Of a DNA stretch of 64,000 nucleotides, positions 1-9,168 are shown piece after piece. A program made the position numbers and the translations under genes. The DNA is from JAGGSN01 sp965603725 (GTDB taxonomy: Bacteria; Zixibacteria; MSB-5A5; UBA10806; 4484-95), in NCBI GenBank assembly GCA_965603725.1, contig CBFDEC010000007.1:1-64000 (forward strand), read 5' to 3'. The notes below the pieces were generated by a model, which had not been told where the DNA came from, searched no databases, and saw nothing but the letters and a program-made list of their open reading frames with translations. Position 1 is the first letter of the stretch, and each line of letters starts with the position of its first letter.

Positions 1-109
1 AGTGAGGCACTACACTTTTTGGTGCAATGTAAGTTGTTCAAAGTAAAACACTTGATAAATCGAACTGTAGAAGATGGGTTTGACTCTATAAAATTATCGA
101 AAGCATCGA

Positions 110-799
110 TTGGACAAGGGTATCTCACCATCAACCGTTAATCTTGAATTTCGCCATCTCAAGGTTGCATTCAATACGGCAATTAGGTGGGAATTAATGG
201 ATAAAAATCCTCTCGATAATATTCGCTATATCAGAGTACCTCAATCGGAATACCCCAGGTATTTGAGTTTGGAGGAAATCCAAAGGGTCAAGGCCGCATT
301 TAAAAATACAGGTTTTGCACAACTGGTGAATTTCTACTTGGTTACAGGCACTCGTTTGGGAGAGGCTCTTTCCTTGACCTGGGATGATGTTAGTTTCAAG
401 AGAAATCAGGTAATTATTAAAGGTATCAATTCAAAAGGAAAACGCAACCGGGTGATACCGTTGAAATTCTCATCTGGTCTCAAAGAAATGTTGAAGTCGA
501 TGAAGAAACGTGACGATGGTAAGGTCTTTGGACCATTTGACAAGAATGGTAAAGAGCTTCCTCAATGGCGTGAATGGTGGGTCGGCAGATTTATCTCAAG
601 GACTCTCACTGAAATTGGATTGCCATGGGCAACCTGTCATACCTTCAGGCATACATACGGGTCACACCTTTGTATGGCCCAAATTCCAATCTTGACGTTG
701 CAGAAATTGCTGGGGCATGCTCAGATAGAAACGACAATGATATATTCACACCTGGCGGCTGAACATAAGGATGAGATGATGGGAAGGCTTCCTTATTAG
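110..799 (+). CDS. Tyrosine recombinase (phage-type integrase), N-terminally truncated
   Basis: Site-specific DNA recombinase of the lambda-integrase family. The catalytic domain is complete: first Arg in TGTRLGEAL, the HTFRH box (His-x-x-Arg), LGH, and the nucleophile Tyr in IYSHLA. The N-terminal part is short: about 30 residues of the SAM-like core-binding domain (SPSTVN onward) remain and the usual first 70-90 residues are missing. The only in-frame start is TTG, with an in-frame stop at 89-91. Adding one T near position 110 would join this frame to an upstream reading ending ESID, but a further stop lies at 78-80, so the 5' end seems eroded by several lesions. The gene points at the 3' end of tRNA-Met, the usual arrangement for an integrated element that extends leftwards out of the window. 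It may be inactive. Confidence 0.8.
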   Translation: MDKGISPSTVNLEFRHLKVAFNTAIRWELMDKNPLDNIRYIRVPQSEYPRYLSLEEIQRVKAAFKNTGFAQLVNFYLVTGTRLGEALSLTWDDVSFKRNQVIIKGINSKGKRNRVIPLKFSSGLKEMLKSMKKRDDGKVFGPFDKNGKELPQWREWWVGRFISRTLTEIGLPWATCHTFRHTYGSHLCMAQIPILTLQKLLGHAQIETTMIYSHLAAEHKDEMMGRLPY

Positions 800-822
800 G
801 GATTGATACCTTTCCAAACAAT

Positions 823-853
823 GACCGCTCGAACATTCGGGTGGTCTTTTTTT
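823..853 (+). terminator. Rho-independent terminator after the integrase
   Basis: A 10-bp stem (with three G-T pairs) from GACCGCTCGA and TCGGGTGGTC closes a 4-base loop and is followed by seven T. It lies 24 bp past the integrase stop, between that gene and the oppositely oriented tRNA gene. Confidence 0.75.
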
Positions 854-929
854 ATCTAAAATGTTACCGCAGTGTTACCGTGGCATAAATGCTCAATCTA
901 TGAATCCCTGTAAGTCGTTGAACCACAAA

Positions 930-1003
930 TAGCGGCGCAGGGACTTGAACCCCGGACACGTGGATTATGATTCCACTGCTCTGACCAGCTGAGCTACGCC
1001 GCC
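930..1003 (-). tRNA. tRNA-Met(CAT), elongator type
   Basis: A full 74-nt cloverleaf reads on the minus strand. The acceptor arm is GGCGGCG/CGCCGCT (first pair G-U), followed by discriminator A. The anticodon stem GTGGA/TCCAC closes the loop ATCATAA, giving anticodon CAT. The T-arm contains GGTTCAAGTCC. No CCA is encoded. The paired first position argues against an initiator tRNA; a tRNA-Ile2 with modified CAT cannot be ruled out. Its 3' end faces an integrase gene, so it is probably the attachment target of the element to the left. Confidence 0.93.
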
Positions 1004-1014
1004 ATCAGATGCCT

Positions 1015-1042
1015 AATTTATTCGTAAGTTTATGATTGTCAA
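1015..1042 (-). promoter_or_regulatory. Promoter of tRNA-Met
   Basis: Read on the minus strand: TTGACA (perfect -35), a 16-bp spacer, then TAAATT as -10. Transcription would begin a few bases before the mature tRNA 5' end. Confidence 0.6.
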
Positions 1043-1162
1043 GAAATACTTTAAGTGTATCGGCAATTATGTAAATTCATTTTATCATATCGACCTTTAT
1101 ATCTTAATTTTTCAACAAACTTTTACCATTCCCATATCAAATTGATTATATTCCTGTCTGTT

Positions 1163-3412
1163 ATGACAAAAGATCACCTTCAAGGCTTAAATCCTGCCCA
1201 GCGGGAGGCTGTCTGTCATTTAGATGGTCCACTGCTGGTACTTGCCGGCGCCGGCTCTGGCAAAACCCGGGTCATCACTCACCGTATTGCTCATCTGGTA
1301 GTCGAACGGGTTGTGCGAGCAGACCAAATCCTCGGGGTCACGTTCACCAATAAGGCAGCCGGTGAAATGAAAGAACGGGTAGTCAGCCTTCTTGGACCAG
1401 TCGGCAGATTTACCTGGCTGTCGACATTTCACTCGTTCTGTGCCCGTCTGCTGCGAAGCCATATCGAGATGCTGGGTTATAAGCGCAGTTTTACGATTTA
1501 CGATGAAGCTGACAGCAAAGCGCTGATCAAACGAATCATAAAAGATCTGGGAATTCCTGAAAATCAACCGTCGCCAGCCGGCGCTAAAAGCGCTATATCG
1601 CGATCTAAGGATAAACTGCTTAGCGCAGAAGATTATATGAAATCGGCGAATGATTTCATTTCTCAGAATGTGGCAAGGATATATGAGCAGTATCAAAGTC
1701 AGTTGAAAAAGAACAATGCTCTCGATTTTGATGATTTGATATTCAGCGCCATAATATTATTGGATAAGTTTCCCGAATTGCTGGCATTATATCAAAATAA
1801 ATTCCCCTATCTACTGGTGGATGAATACCAGGACACAAACTACGCTCAATATCGTTTGGTCAAGTTATTGGCAGGTGAAAAAAAGAATATCTGCGTGGTT
1901 GGCGATGACGATCAGGCTATTTATGGCTGGCGCGGCGCCGATATTCGCAATATCCTTGATTTCGAATCAGATTTTCCTGGTTGTAAAGTTGTCAAGCTCG
2001 AACAGAATTACCGGTCGACCAGAATTATCCTCGATGCCGCCTGGGAGGTAATTCGTAAAAACATAAATCGAAAACCCAAAAAATTGTTTACCAATATATC
2101 CGCCGGCAATCGAGTTACTCTCATGATGTGCGGCGACGATCGAGATGAATCTGAAGCTATTACAGGGAAGATCCAGCTTGATATATCAGATGATAAATGC
2201 CTCTCTGATTTTGCGGTATTATACCGAACTCATTCCCAATCGCGCGTGCTCGAGGATGCTCTTCGCGATAAAGGCATTCCCTATGTAATCATCGGCGGTA
2301 CGCGGTTTTATGAACGTAAAGAGGTCAAGGATGTAATTGCTTATCTTCGGTTATTGGTAAATCCTGCCGATACTGAATCGCTATTGCGGATTATCAATGT
2401 GCCAAGACGTAAAGTGGGCAAAACCTCTGTCGAAAAGCTTTTAAAAGCAGCCCAAAAAGAAAATGTTTCCGCCTATGAACTTCTTGATAAGCCGGAAATA
2501 ACAGGACTAAAAGGAAAAACAGGCAATGAACTGAAAAAGCTGTATGAAATACTTAATGATTTGTCCGCAAAACTGGACAAGCTGGCGCCGGATGATATTA
2601 CAAAACGACTCATCGATAAGATCGGCTATCTTAAAATGCTGGAGAATGAGGCGTCCCCTGAGGCTGATGTACGGGCTGATAATGTAAAAGAGTTGGTAAA
2701 TGCAGTTGAAGCCTACATGTTCAGGATTGAAGAAGAAGAAGCTGAGGAGGATATTGAACCTTCACTGGCTGGCTTCCTCGAAGAAGTTGCCTTGTTGTCC
2801 GAAGTCAATAACCAAAGCGATAATGATGATGCTGTCATGATGATGTCTTTGCACGCAGCCAAAGGACTGGAGTTTGAAACTGTATTTCTGACTGGAATGG
2901 AGCAGGGATTATTTCCGTTAATCAGAAATTCTATTATTAAAGATGAGATAGAGGAAGAACGACGGCTTTGTTATGTTGGTATCACGCGCGCTAAAAGCAA
3001 GCTATATCTTTCGCTGGCTGGTTTTCGTCGCCGCTATGATGGCCCCAACTTTGCCATGCCATCATGCTTTTTGGATGACATACCGGAAAAACTGATTGAG
3101 ATCGAACGGTTCAATCATTACGGTTACAATGATCGCTGGTCGGTGCAGAAAAACACTAATTCACATCACAACAATAAACATCGTCGGAAAAAGCACATTT
3201 CTCATCATGATAACGACCATTATGATAAAGAGGATGATGCGGTTGATGATGTGCTTAAAGTTGGTATGGTGGTATCGCATGCAAAATTTGGAGTCGGCAA
3301 GGTCATCAACAGGGAGGGCAGCGGCGAGGACATGATTTTAGAGATTCGATTTAAAACCGGCGCTAAAAAGATAATGATAAAATATGCCGCTTTGGAGATA
3401 CTGGGCGCTTGA
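1163..3412 (+). CDS. uvrD: UvrD/PcrA/Rep-type superfamily 1 DNA helicase
   Basis: ATP-dependent 3'-5' DNA helicase for repair and replication-fork processing. Walker A is AGAGSGKTR near the N-terminus. Later motifs include the DEYQD Walker B box, GDDDQAIYGWRGA, QNYRS, and AAKGLEFETVF with a downstream ITRAK. Length is 749 aa from ATG 1163, normal for PcrA/UvrD. An upstream in-frame ATG at 1055 would add 36 residues (MYRQLCKFIL...) that do not look like a helicase N-terminus, so the start MTKDHLQGLNPAQ is preferred; no clear Shine-Dalgarno is visible. The C-terminus carries the Tudor-like domain typical of UvrD (FGVGKVINREG). Before it lies an unusual His/Asn/Lys-rich linker (SHHNNKHRRKKHISHHDND). 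It probably heads a transcript with alaS, 33 bp downstream. Confidence 0.93.
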   Translation: MTKDHLQGLNPAQREAVCHLDGPLLVLAGAGSGKTRVITHRIAHLVVERVVRADQILGVTFTNKAAGEMKERVVSLLGPVGRFTWLSTFHSFCARLLRSHIEMLGYKRSFTIYDEADSKALIKRIIKDLGIPENQPSPAGAKSAISRSKDKLLSAEDYMKSANDFISQNVARIYEQYQSQLKKNNALDFDDLIFSAIILLDKFPELLALYQNKFPYLLVDEYQDTNYAQYRLVKLLAGEKKNICVVGDDDQAIYGWRGADIRNILDFESDFPGCKVVKLEQNYRSTRIILDAAWEVIRKNINRKPKKLFTNISAGNRVTLMMCGDDRDESEAITGKIQLDISDDKCLSDFAVLYRTHSQSRVLEDALRDKGIPYVIIGGTRFYERKEVKDVIAYLRLLVNPADTESLLRIINVPRRKVGKTSVEKLLKAAQKENVSAYELLDKPEITGLKGKTGNELKKLYEILNDLSAKLDKLAPDDITKRLIDKIGYLKMLENEASPEADVRADNVKELVNAVEAYMFRIEEEEAEEDIEPSLAGFLEEVALLSEVNNQSDNDDAVMMMSLHAAKGLEFETVFLTGMEQGLFPLIRNSIIKDEIEEERRLCYVGITRAKSKLYLSLAGFRRRYDGPNFAMPSCFLDDIPEKLIEIERFNHYGYNDRWSVQKNTNSHHNNKHRRKKHISHHDNDHYDKEDDAVDDVLKVGMVVSHAKFGVGKVINREGSGEDMILEIRFKTGAKKIMIKYAALEILGA

Positions 3413-3445
3413 TTTTTTTATAAAGATACCTTATTTATTAAACTT

Positions 3446-6082
3446 ATGAAATCTTTCGAAATTAGACAGGCGTTTTTGGACTATTTTGAGAAGAACCAGC
3501 ACCGTATTATGCAGTCCTCGCCGGTTGTGCCGCTTGATGACCCCACGCTTTTATTCACCAACGCCGGCATGGTGCAGTTTAAGAATACTTTTTTAGGTCT
3601 GGAAAAGAGAGATTATAAACGCGCCGCCTCATCGCAAAAATGTATTCGCGCCGGCGGTAAACACAACGACCTCGATAACGTAGGGTTCACAGCCCGTCAC
3701 CAAACTTTTTTCGAGATGCTCGGCAATTTCTCGTTTGGCGATTATTTCAAAGAGGAGGCGATTTATTACGCCTGGGAATTTGTAACAAAAACGCTTGGGC
3801 TTGATCCGAATCGTCTATATGCCACAGTTTTTACCGAGGATGATGATGCTGAAAAGCTATGGAAAAAAATCGCTCCCGAACTCGGCGACCGGGTGCTTCG
3901 TTTTGGCGAGAAAGACAACTACTGGTCGATGGGTGATACCGGCCCCTGCGGACCCTGCTCGGAGATACATTACGATCGCGGCGAATCGGTACCGGGTGAA
4001 CTTAACGGTGAGGGAGACCGGTTCATGGAGATCTGGAACCTGGTATTTATGCAATTTAACCGTGATAAGGATGGCAAGGTAACGCCATTACCTAAACCAT
4101 CCGTGGATACCGGCGCCGGTCTGGAAAGGTTCTGTATGATTTTGCAAAACGTCGATTCGAACTACTCGACCGATCTGTTTGTTCCTTTGATTGATAAAGT
4201 AACAGAGCTTTCTGGCAAGCTCTACTATGAAGACGAAAGCGGGGTACCCCATCGTGTAATCGCCGACCACATTCGGGCGCTGACCTTTGCTTTGGCCGAA
4301 AATGTCAACATCTCCAACGAGGGACGCGGTTATGTGTTGCGCCGCATATTAAGACGAGCCGCCAGACATGGCCATCAGCTTGGCTTAACCGATCCGTTTC
4401 TGTATAGAATAGTCCAGCCGCTTGTTGATTATATGAGTGGTATTTATCCCGATATCAAATCCCAGCGCAGCCATATTGAATTGGTGATTAAAACCGAGGA
4501 GGAGCAGTTCAACCGCACTCTTGATATCGGCATTGCCCGCTTTGAGGATATTGTTCATAAAGTAGATTCTTCACGCAAGAAGATTATCCCGGGCGAAGAT
4601 GTTTTCAAGCTGTATGACACCTATGGCTTCCCGGCTGATTTAACCGAGATAATGGCGCATGAGAAAGGATTCGAGATAGACTGGGACGGGTTTAATCGGG
4701 AGTTGGCAAGGCAGAGGGAGCGGTCAAAAGCCGTTGATTCATTTTCTTGGGTAGATGATGGCAAAACATTAAAGGCGACTAATAGTGAAAAGTCAGAGTT
4801 TGTTGGATACGAATATGATTCATTTGAAACGGTGGTTTTAACGGGTGATAGGAAAAGGATTTATTTAAAGCAAACTCCGTTTTACGGGGAATCCGGCGGT
4901 CAAGTTGGTGATAAAGGCATTATTGAGTCTGATAGATTGAAGTTCGTTGTTGAGGATACAAAAAAATATGGAGATGATATAATTCATATTGGAAAACTAA
5001 TTGAAAATGCTTCAGATATTAATCCTGATGAGATAATGTACGAACCGGTTTTTGCTCAAATCGACTCCGCCCGCCGCGCCGACATACAACGCAACCACAC
5101 GGCTACTCATCTTCTGCATAAAGCCCTTAAGATGACGCTGGGCGATCATGTCAACCAGTCCGGTTCGTTAGTGGCACCCGACCGCTTGCGATTCGATTTC
5201 TCCCATTTCAAAGCGATGACACTCGATGAGATTGATGAGGTCGAGCAAATAGTTAATAATAAAATAAAAGAAGACCTTCCTGTTAGCTGGGAAAATATGA
5301 CTTTTGAGCAGGCCAAGCAGAAGGGAGCAATTGCGCTGTTCGGCGAAAAATATGGCGATGAGGTTCGCGTTGTCAAGACAGGCGATTTTACTATGGAGCT
5401 TTGCGGCGGCACTCATGTTAAACATACCGCTGATATCGGCCGGTTCTTTATACTATCCGAAAGCGCAATCGCCGCCGGAATTCGCCGTATAGAGGCAATA
5501 ACCGGAACAGAAGCTGAAAAGTACTTGAATATACAGAATCAAAAAATAAAACAATTGAAGGGCTATATCGCCAAACCAACAGAAAAAATTGACGACAGGG
5601 CGATTGCTGAAATTAAAAGCTTGCAAAGCTCGATTCATAATAGAATATTAACCGCTGAAAATCTCGACAGCGGCCTGAAAGACATTCTCGATAAAATAAA
5701 GAAGCTGGAAAAGGAAAAAAGTAAAACACACAGAGAAATGATTACTTCGAATGCACAAGTTATCAGACCAGATTTAAACATAAATACTGCAAAAGGAAAA
5801 TTGCTTGCTTATATTGTACAGAATAAATCGCCAAAGGAATTCATGACCTATTTCGACAGCTTTAAAAATACCAATCAGGATAACACGGTTATTGTTTGTT
5901 CAGGTTCCACCGGTCAGTATGCCATTGCCTCACCAGATTATGATTTTGCAATTGAAGTAAATAGTAGTCTTAAGGAGTCAAGTGACGCTAAAGGCGGCGG
6001 CAAACCGACTATCAGAGGCGCAATGGCAGTTGAGAAAATAGATAAGGCAATTGAAGCATTAAAAGGGAAGTTTACAAAATGA
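3446..6082 (+). CDS. alaS: Alanyl-tRNA synthetase
   Basis: Charges tRNA-Ala with alanine in the cytoplasm. The 878-aa length is standard for bacterial AlaRS. The class II aminoacylation core is at the N-terminus (FTNAGMVQFKNTFLG, RAASSQKCIRAGGKHND). The editing domain carries the zinc/catalytic motifs HTATHLLH and CGGTH, and the C-terminal half holds a DHHA1-like region ending DAKGGGKPTIRGA. The start has no obvious Shine-Dalgarno. The stop overlaps the next gene (ATGA), indicating coupled translation with the GGGP synthase. Confidence 0.97.
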   Translation: MKSFEIRQAFLDYFEKNQHRIMQSSPVVPLDDPTLLFTNAGMVQFKNTFLGLEKRDYKRAASSQKCIRAGGKHNDLDNVGFTARHQTFFEMLGNFSFGDYFKEEAIYYAWEFVTKTLGLDPNRLYATVFTEDDDAEKLWKKIAPELGDRVLRFGEKDNYWSMGDTGPCGPCSEIHYDRGESVPGELNGEGDRFMEIWNLVFMQFNRDKDGKVTPLPKPSVDTGAGLERFCMILQNVDSNYSTDLFVPLIDKVTELSGKLYYEDESGVPHRVIADHIRALTFALAENVNISNEGRGYVLRRILRRAARHGHQLGLTDPFLYRIVQPLVDYMSGIYPDIKSQRSHIELVIKTEEEQFNRTLDIGIARFEDIVHKVDSSRKKIIPGEDVFKLYDTYGFPADLTEIMAHEKGFEIDWDGFNRELARQRERSKAVDSFSWVDDGKTLKATNSEKSEFVGYEYDSFETVVLTGDRKRIYLKQTPFYGESGGQVGDKGIIESDRLKFVVEDTKKYGDDIIHIGKLIENASDINPDEIMYEPVFAQIDSARRADIQRNHTATHLLHKALKMTLGDHVNQSGSLVAPDRLRFDFSHFKAMTLDEIDEVEQIVNNKIKEDLPVSWENMTFEQAKQKGAIALFGEKYGDEVRVVKTGDFTMELCGGTHVKHTADIGRFFILSESAIAAGIRRIEAITGTEAEKYLNIQNQKIKQLKGYIAKPTEKIDDRAIAEIKSLQSSIHNRILTAENLDSGLKDILDKIKKLEKEKSKTHREMITSNAQVIRPDLNINTAKGKLLAYIVQNKSPKEFMTYFDSFKNTNQDNTVIVCSGSTGQYAIASPDYDFAIEVNSSLKESSDAKGGGKPTIRGAMAVEKIDKAIEALKGKFTK

Positions 6083-6816
6083 CAGTTTATCAGAAGCTTT
6101 TAGATATCAAAAAGGAAAAGGGCTGCGGCTTTCTGGTCTTATTGGATCCCGACCGTGAGTCTGCTGAAAATATCGCCGCCTATGCCGCCAGGTGCGAAAA
6201 AGCGGGCGTGGATGCTTTCCTGTTCGGTTCATCCTTAATGATGGAGAACCATTTCGAAGATACGCTTATCGCTGTAAAAAAAGCTGTCAGCATACCACTG
6301 ATAATTTTCCCCGGCTCATCATCGATGATTTCATCACGGGCGGATGCGGTTCTGTTTCTATCGTTGATATCAGGTCGCAATCCTAATCTTCTGATTGACG
6401 AACATGTTAAGGCCGCGCCGCTTATCAAGAAGATCGGACTTGAGGCAATCCCGACGGCTTATATGCTTATTGAGTCCGGAGTATTAACATCCGTTTCGTA
6501 TATGTCGAACACTCTGCCTATCCCTCGTGACAAGCCCGATATCGCCTGTGCTCATGCGCTGGCCGGTCAGTATCTCGGGATGAAACTGGTCTATCTCGAG
6601 GCCGGTTCCGGTGCGGCAAAGCCGGTGCCGCTTGAGATGATAAAGTCGGTCAGCAATTATATCGATGTGCCGGTGATAGCCGGCGGCGGCATAAGGAACG
6701 CCGACTACGCCGGTCAGGTTGCCCGGGCAGGAGCATCGTTTGTTGTAATAGGTAATATGCTTGAGGAAAGCCCCGGTATGGTAGGGCAATTCGCCAGGGC
6801 CGTACATACAAAATAA
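6079..6816 (+). CDS. Geranylgeranylglyceryl/heptaprenylglyceryl phosphate synthase family
   Basis: A 245-aa TIM-barrel prenyltransferase of the GGGPS/PcrB family. It joins a polyprenyl diphosphate to sn-glycerol-1-phosphate, the first ether bond of archaeal-type lipids. Family hallmarks seen: FLVLLDPDR near the N-terminus, FGSSLMMEN, FPGSSSMIS, then YLEAGSGA and VIAGGGIRN at the phosphate-binding end. The length suits the group II enzymes found in Bacteroidetes and some archaea, rather than the shorter PcrB of Firmicutes. It overlaps alaS by 4 nt and is 5 bp from gmhA. No glycerol-1-phosphate dehydrogenase is nearby. Family assignment is firm; chain length and physiological product are not known from sequence. 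Confidence 0.9.
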   Translation: MTVYQKLLDIKKEKGCGFLVLLDPDRESAENIAAYAARCEKAGVDAFLFGSSLMMENHFEDTLIAVKKAVSIPLIIFPGSSSMISSRADAVLFLSLISGRNPNLLIDEHVKAAPLIKKIGLEAIPTAYMLIESGVLTSVSYMSNTLPIPRDKPDIACAHALAGQYLGMKLVYLEAGSGAAKPVPLEMIKSVSNYIDVPVIAGGGIRNADYAGQVARAGASFVVIGNMLEESPGMVGQFARAVHTK

Positions 6817-6821
6817 ATTCA

Positions 6822-7394
6822 ATGAACGATTCGATAAAAAAACAATTGCTTGAATCAGCCGATTTAAAACGTCAACTGGCTGATAAGTTCTGCGATCTTA
6901 TTTCTGAAATCGCCGGGATATGTGTTAAATCAATCAAACACGGAGGCAAGATCATGCTTTGCGGCAATGGCGGATCGGCCGCCGACTGCCAGCATCTGGC
7001 TGCCGAGCTTGTAGTACGGCTAACCGGCGATTTTGACCGTCAGGCTTTACCCGCTCTTGCCCTGACTACAGACACCTCGATCCTCACTGCCAGCGCCAAC
7101 GATTACGGTTTCGACCATGTGTTCACCCGTCAGATAGAGGCGCTTGGTAATCCGGACGATGTGCTGATTGCGATATCGACCTCCGGAAACTCCGCTAATG
7201 TGATTAGGGCGGTTCAGACTGCCCACGAAAAACAGATATATACTATCGGTCTCACCGGCAAAGATGGTGGAAAATTAATCAGCCTGGTCAATAAAGCGCT
7301 GTTAGTCCCATCTAATGATGTCGCCCGGATTCAGGAAGCGCATATAACGATTGGTCATATCATTATCAGCCTGGTTGAACGGGAGTTGAAATAA
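6822..7394 (+). CDS. gmhA: Phosphoheptose (sedoheptulose-7-phosphate) isomerase
   Basis: A 190-aa SIS-domain protein that isomerises sedoheptulose-7-phosphate to D-glycero-D-manno-heptose-7-phosphate for ADP-heptose and LPS core or S-layer glycans. Typical GmhA blocks are LCGNGGSAADCQHLAAELV, the ALTTDTSILTASANDYG stretch, ISTSGNSANV, and the late RIQEAHITIGHII with the catalytic Glu and His. Length is standard. It is followed after one base by a flippase gene, which fits a cell-envelope glycan context. Confidence 0.93.
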   Translation: MNDSIKKQLLESADLKRQLADKFCDLISEIAGICVKSIKHGGKIMLCGNGGSAADCQHLAAELVVRLTGDFDRQALPALALTTDTSILTASANDYGFDHVFTRQIEALGNPDDVLIAISTSGNSANVIRAVQTAHEKQIYTIGLTGKDGGKLISLVNKALLVPSNDVARIQEAHITIGHIIISLVERELK

Positions 7395-7395
7395 C

Positions 7396-8840
7396 ATGAC
7401 TCGGCCTGCCAGTCAAAGTGTCGCTAAAAACTCAGTGGTAATGCTGTCGGCTCAAGCCGTGGTGAAAGTCCTCAGTTTTTTTTTACTCTTTACGCTGCCC
7501 GTGTTCTCGGAGTCGACCAGTTTGGTCAGTATGGTTTTGCAATCGCCTTAGTTGCCTTTTTTACCGTAGTTTCCGATTTTGGAATCAACAATTATCAAAC
7601 CCGTCAAACCGCTGTCCTACACGATACCGGCAAAGCCAGAGCTTTAATAGCTAATTCTTTCATATCCCGATTCTTGTTGAGCGTTGTTTCGGCAAGTGTA
7701 ATATTGATTATATCCTTATTGATTAATAAACCTCTCACATTGAAAATCTTTTTATGCCTGCTGACTGTTACCATGATTATCAATTGCCTTTCCGGCAGTT
7801 TTGTCAGCGTCTTACTTGGCTATGAAAAGTTCAGGCATTACAGTTTACTGGCAGTCGGCACACAAACGATGGGAACCTGTTTGGGATTTATGGTATTATA
7901 CTCTGGCTGGGGATTACCCGGCATCGGCATGGCCAATATTATAACCGTTTTGGTATCCGGCATTGTTATTGCGGTCGTAGTATATAAATCAGTTTGCAGG
8001 TTTTCGCCGGATGGGCTTTTCAGTGAGGCGTTAACAGTCATAAAACAGGCGGCTCCGCTTGGTATAACTGTCATTTTGATGACAATCTACTATCGGGCAG
8101 ATTTCATTATGCTGTCTTTCATGCGAGGCGATACAGAAGTCGGCTATTATAACTCGGCCTATGCGCTGGTTAACGGTTTGCTTTTGGTTTCGGTGACTTT
8201 CTCGTCTACCCTTCTGCCGCGTCTGTCCGGTTACTTTACTCACAGTCCTGAAAAGCTCAATCAACTTTATCAGACCGGGTTGAAATATATGCTGTTTTTC
8301 GGACTGGCGGCGGCGTTCGGTACGGCTTTTCTGGCAAAACCTGTTTACGAATTGATTTACCCCGAGTCATACATTCCTGGCGCTTTTGCCCTGAGGATTC
8401 TCATCTGGGCGCTGGCTTTGATGTTTGTCAATGCCCTGCAGAATGCCCTTATGATAGCTCGTGATTTGAAAAAATGGCTGATGTATCTCACCGGCGCGGG
8501 GGCGGCCGCCAATATAATCTTAAACCTGATACTGATACCGCCGTACGGTTTCATAGGCGCGGCATCGGCTACTGTTGCCGCCGAGTTGATCACGGCTGCA
8601 GGATTTCTAATCATATTAAGGCACAACTTGCCGATGAAATTATTCCTCTCGTGGCTGATTCGGCTGGCGCCGGCTATTGTAATTATGATAATAGCTATTA
8701 AGCTTACCCCTGAAATCATGATAATACTGCGGGTGATCATAGGCGCAGTTGTATTCGGAGTTATGCTTATATTAACAGGCGGCTTAAACAGGGATGATTT
8801 TAAAACGGTGATGGGACTTGTATCATGGGGGAGGGAATGA
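7396..8840 (+). pseudogene. Polysaccharide flippase (Wzx/MATE-like), split by a frameshift in a T9 run
   Basis: Reconstructed, this is about 481 aa with roughly 12-14 hydrophobic helices, the size of Wzx-type lipid-linked oligosaccharide flippases. The 5' part starts at ATG 7396 (MTRPASQSVAKNSVVML...) and runs to the T9 tract at 7476-7484. In that frame it stops shortly after. The remainder continues in the next frame, first as TLYAARVLGVDQFGQYGF, typical of this family, and then open to 8840. One extra T in the run restores a single reading frame. It could be a sequencing error, a true null allele, slippage-based expression or phase variation. Without the repair, translation could only restart from weak sites such as TTG 7674 (388 aa). 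It lies 1 bp after gmhA. Confidence 0.8.
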
Positions 8841-8868
8841 TATATAAACACGATAAATAATAAACCCT

Positions 8869-8893
8869 GTCATTCCGGACTTGATCCGGAATC
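8869..8893. repeat. Dispersed palindromic repeat, copy 1
   Basis: The element GTCATTCCGGACTTGATCCG plus GAATC is an inverted repeat (ATTCCGGA / TCCGGAAT around a 5-nt loop). An identical 25-bp copy sits at 11581-11605. Confidence 0.85.
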
Positions 8894-8955
8894 CAGAATA
8901 GTGCATGATTAAATATGCGATATATGCTTTACACTAAATGAGTGATTTAAAATAG

Positions 8956-9004
8956 CGGGAGGTAAATTAGAAATGAAAAACGAGGACAAACTATTAGAAC
9001 TTGC
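8956..9004 (+). repeat. 49-bp duplicate of the beta-helix gene 5' end
   Basis: This stretch holds a Shine-Dalgarno (GGGAGGT), an ATG and the codons for MKNEDKLLELA. It matches 9632-9680 at all but about three positions, which is the translation start region of the beta-helix gene. After the copy the reading continues into unrelated hairpin DNA, so it is a non-functional fragment. Confidence 0.85.
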
Positions 9005-9012
9005 TTTGGTGC

Positions 9013-9040
9013 CCCATCCCCCGCTCGAAGCGGGGGTGGG
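9013..9040. repeat. GC-rich hairpin
   Basis: An almost perfect inverted repeat of C- and G-runs (CCCATCCCCCGCT against AGCGGGGGTGGG, one bulged T). A related hairpin lies 100 bp downstream. Confidence 0.7.
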
Positions 9041-9138
9041 ACATTTTAGAGTTCAACAAATATCTATAACTTGTATTCAACTTGCCTTAAGGTATTGGAA
9101 TGACCAAAATTACAAACTTGGGAGATGCATAAAAATAA

Positions 9139-9163
9139 CCCACCCCGCAAAAGCCGGGGTGGG
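9139..9163. repeat. GC-rich hairpin, related copy
   Basis: CCCACCCC and GGGGTGGG pair across a 9-nt loop. It is adjacent to the 3'-truncated end of the transposase stub, and the sequence GGGGCACCC next to it recurs near 19226. Confidence 0.7.
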
Positions 9164-9168
9164 GCACC

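Noticed and set aside
1055..1162. In-frame 5' extension of the helicase gene
   Set aside because: The 36 extra residues are hydrophobic and Phe/Tyr-rich without similarity to helicase N-termini, and MTKDHLQGLNPAQREAV is the normal family start.
8357..8851. 164-aa minus-strand frame opposite the flippase
   Set aside because: Low-complexity Ile/Ala-rich translation caused by the hydrophobic coding strand; no start signal.
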